Source of the DNA: Flavobacteriaceae bacterium
Lineage (GTDB): Bacteria; Bacteroidota; Bacteroidia; Flavobacteriales; Flavobacteriaceae
Assembly: GCA_002719315.1 (NCBI GenBank)
Contig: PBHD01000012.1
Span: forward strand, 60,444 to 100,749
Length of the DNA: 40,306 nt
Direction: 5' to 3'
The notes below the pieces were generated by a model. That model was not told where the DNA came from. It saw only the letters and a program-made list of their open reading frames with translations, and searched no databases. Position numbers and translations under genes: made by a program. This document shows, piece after piece, positions 1-6,626 of this stretch. Within the stretch, counting starts at the first letter, position 1, and each line of letters starts with the position of its first letter.

Positions 1-21
1 AAAGATAAATTTGACCTTCAT
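1..21 (-). CDS. possible start of next oxidase-cluster gene (partial)
   Basis: An ATG on the minus strand at 21-19 overlaps the TGA stop of the preceding 70-residue gene in an ATGA arrangement, as expected for a translationally coupled next gene. Only seven codons fit before the window edge (M-K-V-K-F-I-F), so no function can be read. The call rests only on the overlap and on the tight packing of this operon. Confidence 0.3.
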
Positions 22-230
22 TTTTTGAATATACTGTAGACTTTCCATCCTACAAAAACTAATAGTAAATATGGTATAGACATTAAAAATAAAATTCCAT
101 TATTTATGCCCTTAGCTGTTTCTTGTGCCTCACTTGAGTTTAATACAGCTCTACACATTGAGCATTGGGCAAATGCAATATCAGCCGATAATATTAAAAA
201 AATTAAAAAAACAGATATATACTTATACAT
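18..230 (-). CDS. small CxxC membrane protein of the oxidase maturation cluster
   Basis: This 70-residue protein has an N-terminal signal sequence ending near A20-Q22, then a C-S-M-C motif at about residues 23-26 in the context CSMCRA, and one C-terminal membrane helix (about 46-66) with a short basic tail. The two cysteines would lie on the periplasmic side, next to the membrane. It overlaps the end of the DUF420/CtaM-like gene by 8 bp, so it is probably co-translated with it. I recall similar small CxMCRA proteins beside DUF420 genes in other flavobacteria, but know of no assigned function. The position suggests a role in copper, heme or thiol handling during oxidase assembly; that is inference. 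Confidence 0.8.
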   Translation of the reverse strand: MYKYISVFLIFLILSADIAFAQCSMCRAVLNSSEAQETAKGINNGILFLMSIPYLLLVFVGWKVYSIFKK

Positions 231-747
231 AATACGGAGAAATCATTACATAAACTATTACTCCAGTTATAGCTATATATAACCATATCGGAAAAGTAAT
301 TTTAGCAATTTTTTTATGCTGAACAAACATTTTTGTGATGGCTCTAACATATGTTACTAAGACCATTGGAATTATAAAAATTGAAAGTATAATATGTGAT
401 ATTAGGATAAAATAATAGAAATATTTTATATTCCCTGAACCTCCAAAAGGAGTTGGATCAGAAGTCATGTGGTATGCTACATACATAACTAAAAAAACAA
501 CTGAAAGAAAAATTGAAATTTTCATCAACCGTTCATGTAAAATTAATTTCTTGTTAATAATAGCCCAATAAGCAATAATTAACAATAATGCTGTTACACC
601 ATTTATACTTGCATAAATTGGTGGAAGAAAATCAAGTGGTTCTACATTTGGAATACGAACCAAGAAAAGAAGAGCTACAGCTATAGGTATTGCAATTGAA
701 AGTATCCAAATGCCTTTTTTATATTTAAGTTCATGCTGTTTACTCAT
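223..747 (-). CDS. DUF420 family membrane protein, CtaM-like oxidase maturation factor
   Basis: This 174-residue polytopic membrane protein has about five hydrophobic helices and histidines at helix ends (HERLM near residue 71, YHM near 92, SH near 117). This layout fits DUF420, the family of Staphylococcus aureus CtaM, which is needed to make active heme-A oxidase. It lies 7 bp after the SCO gene and overlaps the next small gene, so it belongs to the downstream part of the oxidase cluster. The ATG at 747-745 is the natural start. The role in heme-copper oxidase maturation comes from the family and the neighbours; its exact biochemical activity is not established. Confidence 0.85.
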   Translation of the reverse strand: MSKQHELKYKKGIWILSIAIPIAVALLFLVRIPNVEPLDFLPPIYASINGVTALLLIIAYWAIINKKLILHERLMKISIFLSVVFLVMYVAYHMTSDPTPFGGSGNIKYFYYFILISHIILSIFIIPMVLVTYVRAITKMFVQHKKIAKITFPIWLYIAITGVIVYVMISPYYV

Positions 748-754
748 TTATAAT

Positions 755-1450
755 TTATTCTTTTAATAATTTACTTATATCTTCAATTATCATATCAGTT
801 CCTTGAGTTTCAAGATCTTGTTCATCAATACCCAAATAATAAACTATCGGATTTCCAAACTTATCAACTCTAGATCTTATATATCCTTTTTTATCAATTA
901 AAGCAAAATAGCCCTGATGTTCAAACCCTCCAGCTACATCCGGATTTACTGATGCAAAAATATTAAATCCTTTATTTGCTAGAGAATAAATATCGCTTTT
1001 TTTACCAGTTAAAAAATGCCAATTATTTGAAAAAACTTCATAACTCTCTGCGTACGACTTTAAAACATGTGGTTTGTCATTTTCAGGATCAATTGTGAAA
1101 GAAGCTATTCCAAAATCATCTCTTTTACCAAATTCATTTTCAATTCGCTTCATATTTTTATTCATGATTGGGCAAATACTAGGACATCTTGTGAAAAAGA
1201 ATTCAGCTACATAAATTTTATTTTTAAAGTCCTCATTTGTGATCATTAAACTGTCTTGATTATAAAATAAAAAATCTGGGACCTTTCTTGGTTCATTATT
1301 TATTTTTATATAGGAAAGAGGAGTCGAAATTGATGCTCTATTATTTTCAACAATCTGACCGTTTTTAATACGATTAATTAAATTGGGAACAGTTATAATT
1401 GCAAAAATTATTACAATTATAATTACTCCCAAATACTTTACCTTTGACAT
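755..1450 (-). CDS. SCO1/SenC family copper chaperone
   Basis: SCO proteins deliver copper to, or reduce, the CuA centre of cytochrome oxidase subunit II. This 231-residue protein has one N-terminal membrane anchor (about 5-23) and a periplasmic thioredoxin-like domain. The copper-binding CxxxC is present as C89-P-S-I-C93, and the distal histidine as H178 in the FEHQG segment just before the FALIDKKG strand. All three metal ligands are therefore intact. It is 4 bp downstream of the Cys-less SCO-like gene and just upstream of the DUF420 gene, and the CuA-bearing coxB is encoded in the same window. The ATG is at 1450-1448. Confidence 0.93.
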   Translation of the reverse strand: MSKVKYLGVIIIVIIFAIITVPNLINRIKNGQIVENNRASISTPLSYIKINNEPRKVPDFLFYNQDSLMITNEDFKNKIYVAEFFFTRCPSICPIMNKNMKRIENEFGKRDDFGIASFTIDPENDKPHVLKSYAESYEVFSNNWHFLTGKKSDIYSLANKGFNIFASVNPDVAGGFEHQGYFALIDKKGYIRSRVDKFGNPIVYYLGIDEQDLETQGTDMIIEDISKLLKE

Positions 1451-1454
1451 TTAT

Positions 1455-2117
1455 TTAATTTCTTTCCATTTTATTATATCGCTTTAATGCCAATCTATAT
1501 TCTGCTAAAATAACTTTAACATCATCAATCATCTTCTTATTAATTTCAGCAACAGATCTAGCATCAAATCCATATAGTACACCTATATCCTCATCATCAT
1601 TTCTACCTCTTAACTTTTTTTCTTTATCAATAATGAAAATATAAGGTGAACCTAGATTTTTTTCAAGATTTAAAGGTATTTTTAAACTTTTAAAGTGTTC
1701 TAAAATACTTTCTTTTGATCCCATTAAAAAATTCCATTTTTTAAGATCTGTCCCTGCACCTTCTCTTAATTCTTCTTTTAATAATTCTATTTTACTCTCA
1801 TTGTTCTCTTGCATTATTATAACAAATTGAAAATCATTAAACTGATAGAATCTTTTATAAATTTTTTCATTTAAATTTAAAGCCTCTGCTTTCTTAAAAT
1901 CCAAATTATCTCCCCAATACCCTAAGATTGTTATCTTATCTTCTAATAAAACTTTTCTTTTTTCAAAACTTTCAAACATATCTAACTCAAGAATATTTTC
2001 ACTCAAAATGGGAAGTTTTGCAAAATTATTTTTTCCAGAAGCAAAAAAAAGATAAACCACAATAGGAAAAATAAACAAAACTCCTAAAACAATTTTTTTT
2101 TTGATTTCAGAGTTCAT
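1455..2117 (-). CDS. SCO-like/thioredoxin-fold membrane-anchored protein without cysteines
   Basis: This 220-residue protein has an N-terminal anchor (about 9-25), then a soluble domain that follows the outline of a SCO/thioredoxin fold. An ITILGYWGD strand stands where SCO carries its CxxxC, and a YIFIIDKEKKLRGR strand matches the FALIDKKGYIRSR strand of the SCO protein encoded next door. There is no cysteine anywhere in the protein, and the distal histidine is absent, so it cannot bind copper in the SCO manner. It lies between the subunit-IV gene and the real SCO gene, tightly spaced. I infer a diverged SCO paralog with a structural or assembly role; an unrelated thioredoxin-like protein is the alternative. 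Confidence 0.7.
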   Translation of the reverse strand: MNSEIKKKIVLGVLFIFPIVVYLFFASGKNNFAKLPILSENILELDMFESFEKRKVLLEDKITILGYWGDNLDFKKAEALNLNEKIYKRFYQFNDFQFVIIMQENNESKIELLKEELREGAGTDLKKWNFLMGSKESILEHFKSLKIPLNLEKNLGSPYIFIIDKEKKLRGRNDDEDIGVLYGFDARSVAEINKKMIDDVKVILAEYRLALKRYNKMERN

Positions 2118-2150
2118 TTTTAAAAAATATATACTAAACTTTTTTATTAA

Positions 2151-2531
2151 TTAAAAATTCCAACTTTGGAATCCAGCCTGCATTATATCATAAATATAAT
2201 CTGCTTCTAGTATTAATATAAATGCTAGGTAAGGTATTAGAATTAATAGAGGTAATACAATAGAATTGACTAGCCCACTTGTTTCGTCTCTTAGATGCAT
2301 AAAGTCCCAAGCAATGTAATATGCCTTAACTAAGGTAAGGATAACAAAAATCCAATTCAAGATTTTCATTTGTAAAAAGCTTTCGAGAAGAAAAGCAGGT
2401 TTTAAAATACCTAATCCAACTTCAATAATTGTAACAATTGAAAGAAAAATTAAAACACCCCAAATTTTTTGTTCATTAGATTTAAATTTTAATAATCCTC
2501 TAAAAATTTCCAGTTTATGTTCAGCTCCCAT
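2151..2531 (-). CDS. cytochrome c oxidase subunit IV family protein
   Basis: This 126-residue protein has three membrane helices (about 26-43, 54-72 and 89-112), the layout of the bacterial CyoD/CtaF-like small subunit IV. The motif K-A-Y-Y-I-A-W-D-F-M-H-L at the end of the second helix is typical of the family. It is 15 bp downstream of the longer subunit-III gene, which is the usual order. It probably stabilises the oxidase core and has no cofactor. Starts at ATG 2531-2529. Confidence 0.88.
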   Translation of the reverse strand: MGAEHKLEIFRGLLKFKSNEQKIWGVLIFLSIVTIIEVGLGILKPAFLLESFLQMKILNWIFVILTLVKAYYIAWDFMHLRDETSGLVNSIVLPLLILIPYLAFILILEADYIYDIMQAGFQSWNF

Positions 2532-2546
2532 ATTATAAAATATAAT

Positions 2547-3530
2547 TTATACCAAATAAAAAAATGTAAAAACAAATACCCATACCAAATCTACAAAGTG
2601 CCAATATAATCCAACTTTTTCAACCATTTCATAATGACCTCTTCGTTCATAAGTTCCTATTAGAATATTAAAAAAAATAATGATATTAATAACAACCCCA
2701 GAAAAAACGTGAAACCCGTGAAATCCCGTAATGAAGAAAAAAAAGTTCGCAAATAGTCTATTTCCATATTCATTCCTAATTAAATTAGCTCCTTCAACAA
2801 CTATCTGAGCTTGTTCAAGTATATTCAATGACTCTTCCCTAGACAATATTATTTTTTGCCCATTATCATCTAAATACTCTGTTCTTATCAAAAGATTAGA
2901 ATTTGATTTAAATCCTTCTTTTACTTCCAAAAGACTAACTGTTGGCAAAGAACTTTCACTAAAAAACCAAATACCTTTGTTCTTTACATGAGTGGATCTA
3001 TCGGTTGGAATACTTTTTGAAAAATCACGAATAGATGCTCTTTTACCAGTATCACTGTTAACAAATTGAAGTATTTGACCACCTCTAGTTTCCAAAGCAC
3101 CATACTCTCCTTTTATAAAATTTTTCCATTCCCAAGCTTGAGAGCCAACAAAAACAGCACCTCCAATTATTGTAAGTAACATATAAAATGCAACCTTGGA
3201 TTTATTCATATTATGACCCGCATCTACAGCTAAAACCATTGTGACAGATGAAAAAATTAAAATAAAAGTCATTAATGCTACATAATACATTGGGGCATCA
3301 ACACCATGCAAAAAAGGAAAGTGGGTAAAAACTTCATCTGCAATAGGCCATGAATTTATATTTTTGAACCTCGAAAAACCATATGAGACTAAAAAGCCTG
3401 TGAAAGTTAAAGCATCTGAAACAATGAAAAACCACATCATTATTTTTCCATAGCTTGCTTTAAAGGGTTTATTATCTCCTCCTGACCAAAGTTCTAATTC
3501 TTCATTTTCATTTACAGTAGATACTTTCAT
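2547..3530 (-). CDS. cytochrome c oxidase subunit III with a large soluble insertion
   Basis: This 327-residue protein belongs to the heme-copper oxidase subunit III family. The N-terminal helices (about 28-50, 80-102, 113-130) end with the AWEW motif. The C-terminal helices carry the TGFHGFHVFSG motif (about 268-278) and end with WHFVDLVWVFVF, both hallmarks of the family. Between residues about 140 and 260 sits a polar stretch of more than 100 residues with no membrane helix, making the protein much longer than the usual subunit III of about 200 residues. I believe insertions of this kind are usual in flavobacteria, but could not check. It follows the shorter paralog, 36 bp downstream. Confidence 0.92.
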   Translation of the reverse strand: MKVSTVNENEELELWSGGDNKPFKASYGKIMMWFFIVSDALTFTGFLVSYGFSRFKNINSWPIADEVFTHFPFLHGVDAPMYYVALMTFILIFSSVTMVLAVDAGHNMNKSKVAFYMLLTIIGGAVFVGSQAWEWKNFIKGEYGALETRGGQILQFVNSDTGKRASIRDFSKSIPTDRSTHVKNKGIWFFSESSLPTVSLLEVKEGFKSNSNLLIRTEYLDDNGQKIILSREESLNILEQAQIVVEGANLIRNEYGNRLFANFFFFITGFHGFHVFSGVVINIIIFFNILIGTYERRGHYEMVEKVGLYWHFVDLVWVFVFTFFYLV

Positions 3531-3566
3531 ATTTTTTTATAAAATGCAATGCAAATTTATTAAATT

Positions 3567-4145
3567 TTAACTGTAGAATGAAACGAATAAAAATAAATAT
3601 ATCCATAACAAATCAAGAAAGTGCCAAAAAGTTTCCGCAAGTTCAATTCCCAATGAATTTTCTTTTGAATATTTACCCATTGAGGTATTAATTAACAAAC
3701 CAATTACAACTATAATTCCGGCAAATAAATGAGCTAAATGAAGTAAAACAAGCACATATAAATACGATGTGTTTATTGAACTTTCAGGACCAGTAAAATA
3801 ATATCCTAAATCTATTACTTCAGCAAATCCTTTAAATTGAAAATAAGTAAAAAGAAAAGATAAAATAAGAGTTATTATCAGAAAATACTTTGTTAGATTC
3901 AACTTATTTTCTTGTAACATTTTTCTTGAATAATAAATAGAAAAACTACTCAAAATTATTATTGCGGTACTTATAGTAAATGAAAATGGTAGTTCAATTT
4001 GAGTAAGCCAATCAGCTCTTTTAGAGCTAACAATATAAGCACTTGATAATCCCGCAAAAGTCATACAAATACTTCCAATTCCAAACCAAAGCATCATTTT
4101 TTTTGCTTTAGCATTTTGTGTTTTTAATTTTTCTGTTGTTTCCAT
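3567..4145 (-). CDS. heme-copper oxidase subunit III family protein, short form
   Basis: This protein has five predicted helices and the family signatures HLAHLFAG and ETFWHFLDLLWIYLF at its C-terminus. I place the start at ATG 4145-4143 (METTEKL..., 192 residues) rather than the in-frame codon at 4169. The chosen ATG follows the ctaB stop by one base, whereas the upstream start would overlap ctaB and add eight unconserved-looking residues. It lacks the long insertion seen in the next gene. Two tandem subunit-III genes imply either two different subunits in one oxidase or a small accessory subunit. Confidence 0.9.
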   Translation of the reverse strand: METTEKLKTQNAKAKKMMLWFGIGSICMTFAGLSSAYIVSSKRADWLTQIELPFSFTISTAIIILSSFSIYYSRKMLQENKLNLTKYFLIITLILSFLFTYFQFKGFAEVIDLGYYFTGPESSINTSYLYVLVLLHLAHLFAGIIVVIGLLINTSMGKYSKENSLGIELAETFWHFLDLLWIYLFLFVSFYS

Positions 4146-4146
4146 T

Positions 4147-5046
4147 TTACAAATATCTATCAATAACAAAAACTACCTGTAATAAACTTATATATGCAAT
4201 ACTAGATAAGATGAGATTCTTCGCAGCTTTATCAGTTTTTAATTTCATTAAAGAAATAGAAAAATAAAGCATTACAATCCCTAATAAAGAAATAATAATT
4301 GCACCAGGTAATGAAAGAAATAAATTTCCTGAATAACTCGTAGCAGGTATTAAAGAAAATAAAATCATCCAAATAGTATAAAATACAATTTGAAAAGATG
4401 TTACTTGATCTTTTTTTCCAGATGGTAAAAGTTTGAATCCTGCTTTTTTATAATCCTCATGCATTAGCCAACCAATTGCCCAAAAATGAGGGAACTGCCA
4501 TATAAATTGAATTAAAAATAAAATCCCTGGTTCAATTCCAAATTTATTTGTAGCAGCAACCCAGCCAAGCATAAAGGGGATAGCTCCTGGAAATGCACCA
4601 ATAAAAACAGCTAGAGGAGTCTTTTTTTTAAGTGGTGTATAAATACATGTATATATAAAAACCGATAAAACAGAGAAAAAAACTGTTCTAAAATTAATCA
4701 TATACAAAAATCCTATTCCAAAAAACAAAAAACTGAAACCAAAAATTAATGCTGTTTTTTCTTTCATTCTTCCAGATGGCAAAGGTCTATTTTTAGTCCT
4801 TGACATCAACCCGTCTTCCTCTTTTTCAATCCACTGATTAAATATATTTGATGATGCTACCATAAAAAATCCACCTAAAAAAAGTAAAGTTAAACTTGTT
4901 AAATTTAAATTATCGGTAGCTAAAAAATACCCAGCAATCGAGGAAAAGACGACACTTATGGCTAAACGAAACTTTGTTAATACAAATAAATCATTAAGAA
5001 AGTTTTGAAAAGAATTTATACCAATTGATTGGGTTTGATGCATCAT
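4147..5046 (-). CDS. ctaB: protoheme IX farnesyltransferase (heme O synthase)
   Basis: CtaB adds a farnesyl chain to protoheme, giving heme O, the precursor of the heme A used by aa3 oxidases. This 299-residue UbiA-family membrane protein has about nine helices. The first polar motif is N70-x3-E74-x3-D78 followed by M-S-R-T-K-N-R-P-L, which matches the prenyl-diphosphate/Mg site. A second polar region, HEDYKKAGFKLLP, is also typical. There are two adjacent ATG codons (5046 and 5043). Heme A synthase (CtaA) is not in the window. The gene is directly upstream of the subunit-III genes and nearly touches the first. Confidence 0.95.
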   Translation of the reverse strand: MMHQTQSIGINSFQNFLNDLFVLTKFRLAISVVFSSIAGYFLATDNLNLTSLTLLFLGGFFMVASSNIFNQWIEKEEDGLMSRTKNRPLPSGRMKEKTALIFGFSFLFFGIGFLYMINFRTVFFSVLSVFIYTCIYTPLKKKTPLAVFIGAFPGAIPFMLGWVAATNKFGIEPGILFLIQFIWQFPHFWAIGWLMHEDYKKAGFKLLPSGKKDQVTSFQIVFYTIWMILFSLIPATSYSGNLFLSLPGAIIISLLGIVMLYFSISLMKLKTDKAAKNLILSSIAYISLLQVVFVIDRYL

Positions 5047-5088
5047 TACTTAAAATTGAATGCAAATATAATCTAGAAAAAACAAAAA

Positions 5089-5793
5089 TTATCTTAATCT
5101 AAAAGTAATTGGAATACTAAAAGGAACTCTAACAGGTCTTCCCCTTTGTTTTCCTGGAGTCATTCTTGGAAGTTTAGCAATTATTCTCTCAGCTTCTTTT
5201 TCTAAATTTTTGTCTGGACCCCTCATTCTTATATTAGTTATACTTCCATTTTTGGAAATTATGAAGTTAACATAGACTCTACCCTGAATTCCCATTTCTT
5301 GAGCAATTTCAGGATATCTGAAATTTCTTTTAATGTGCTTATTCATTTGATTTTGAAAACAATTTCTTCTCTCAGACTTATTTACTCTTTCACAACCAGG
5401 AAAAATAGGGACATCTTCAATCACAGCGAAAGGCACATCAATGTCTTCATACTCCTCTATTACCTCAACAACTTCTATTATTTCTTCTTCATCAGTTTCT
5501 GTTGACTCAATAACAGTTTCTTCTATTTCTTCTTCATCTTCAATAACCTCTATAATTTCAGGGGCAGGTGGTGGTGGTGGTGGTGGTGGTGGTGGTGTCT
5601 TTAGTTGTTCAGTTATTGGAACATCCTCATCATCATCGTCGTCTATGATAAGAGCCTCATAATCATAAACATTTTTATATGTTTTCCATTCAATAACTCT
5701 CCATGTGATTAACAAAACAAGAGATAATCCAATTACAAAATATAAACTACTGTTTTTATTTAAATCAACCTTAGGATTTTTTTTTGGTTCCAT
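5089..5793 (-). CDS. tonB: energy transducer TonB
   Basis: TonB couples the inner-membrane proton motive force to outer-membrane receptors such as SusC. This 234-residue protein has a single N-terminal membrane anchor (about 17-31), then an acidic run at 51-57, ten consecutive prolines (67-76), a long Glu-rich linker (about 80-118), and a C-terminal TonB domain (about 125-234). The domain includes the RYPEIAQEMGIQGRVYV core and the TPGKQRGRPVRVPFSIPI end. The linker is acidic rather than the Pro-Lys type of Escherichia coli. C134 and C145 flank a short segment at the start of the domain, as in many Bacteroidota TonB proteins. ExbB/ExbD are not in the window. Confidence 0.93.
   Translation of the reverse strand: MEPKKNPKVDLNKNSSLYFVIGLSLVLLITWRVIEWKTYKNVYDYEALIIDDDDDEDVPITEQLKTPPPPPPPPPPAPEIIEVIEDEEEIEETVIESTETDEEEIIEVVEVIEEYEDIDVPFAVIEDVPIFPGCERVNKSERRNCFQNQMNKHIKRNFRYPEIAQEMGIQGRVYVNFIISKNGSITNIRMRGPDKNLEKEAERIIAKLPRMTPGKQRGRPVRVPFSIPITFRLR
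5567..5596. repeat. perfect (GGT)10 trinucleotide repeat inside tonB
   Basis: Ten uninterrupted GGT units on the plus strand (CCA/CCT proline codons on the minus strand) encode the polyproline part of the TonB linker. Change by slippage would add or remove whole prolines without breaking the frame. Confidence 0.95.
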
Positions 5794-5844
5794 TAATTAC
5801 TATAATATAGCTAAACTATAAAAAAATAAATAAAAAACAATAAA

Positions 5845-6204
5845 TTAATTTTTTGAATAATATTTTTTATAAATAATTAAAATCGCAATACATATTCCAA
5901 GAGTATTTGACAGAATATCAAAGTAATCAAATTCTCTTTTAAAAATTTTTAAAATTTGAAGTAATTCCAAAATAAGTCCTAATAAAAAAGAAAAGAGACT
6001 CGATAAAAAAACTTTTTTTTGAAAGTTATAAAAGGAAAAAAAATAAATAATAGTTAGAGTAAAATAACAGATAACATGGAGTATCTTATCACCAGGTAAA
6101 TAAAAAAAACTCCAACTCTGTGAAGAGGCATCTGGAGGTTTAAGACTCATATATATTACAAATAATGTAGCTAAAACAGCTATATATTTATAAAAATGTT
6201 TCAA
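5845..6204 (-). CDS. VanZ-like family membrane protein
   Basis: This 119-residue protein has four membrane helices and the VanZ-family polar residues D39-K-x2-H43 in helix 2, E80-x2-Q83 in helix 3, and R90, D96 and N100 before helix 4. The family is named for a glycopeptide-resistance protein, but the biochemical role is unknown and resistance should not be inferred. The start appears to be TTG at 6204-6202, overlapping the gcvH TGA stop as TTGA. The next ATG (M19) would remove most of the first helix, so the TTG start with translational coupling is preferred. Confidence 0.85.
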   Translation of the reverse strand: MKHFYKYIAVLATLFVIYMSLKPPDASSQSWSFFYLPGDKILHVICYFTLTIIYFFSFYNFQKKVFLSSLFSFLLGLILELLQILKIFKREFDYFDILSNTLGICIAILIIYKKYYSKN

Positions 6205-6581
6205 TTTGAAATAAGATCTTTGTATTGCTTAGAATCTAGAAGGTTAGAAGCTGAATTCGCATCAGATAATTTAATTTTTATCATCCATCCGGAATTATAT
6301 GGATCTTCATTTACAAGTTCTGGACTGGATTCTAATTCTGAGTTAAATTCAATAATCTCTCCACTTAATGGCATAAATAAATCTGAAACGGTTTTTACAG
6401 CTTCAACAGTTCCAAAAACAGATTCAGATTCTAAATTTTCTCCAAGAGAATCTACTTCAATGTATACTATATCTCCTAATTCTCCTTGAGCAAAATCAGT
6501 AATACCAACTGTAGCAATATCATTTTCTATTTTAACCCATTCATGATCTTTTGTATATTTTAAATCTGCTGGTATATTCAT
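6201..6581 (-). CDS. gcvH: glycine cleavage system H protein
   Basis: GcvH carries the lipoyl arm that shuttles the aminomethyl group between the P, T and L proteins of glycine cleavage. The 126-residue length is normal. The lipoylation site is K63 within [11 protein letters not shown]63-T-V-S-D, and the C-terminal W-M-I-K-I-K strand is intact. It lies 45 bp downstream of sprA and overlaps the VanZ-like gene. The other glycine cleavage genes are not in the window, so pairing with sprA is an order feature rather than a pathway link. Confidence 0.97.
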   Translation of the reverse strand: MNIPADLKYTKDHEWVKIENDIATVGITDFAQGELGDIVYIEVDSLGENLESESVFGTVEAVKTVSDLFMPLSGEIIEFNSELESSPELVNEDPYNSGWMIKIKLSDANSASNLLDSKQYKDLISN

Positions 6582-6626
6582 TTTTTTATTTTGGTAAATA
6601 TATTTGAATAAAATTAATAATTTAAT

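Noticed and set aside
1067-1249. Plus-strand open frame opposite the SCO gene
   Set aside because: Shadow of the conserved SCO gene on the other strand.
5441-5662. Plus-strand open frame encoding poly-Ser and poly-Gly opposite tonB
   Set aside because: It is the antisense reading of the acidic and polyproline codons of tonB; composition is a repeat artefact.
5845-6204. Antibiotic (glycopeptide) resistance by VanZ
   Set aside because: The family is broad and of unknown activity; no vanA/vanH/vanX genes are present and Gram-negative cells are not usual targets.
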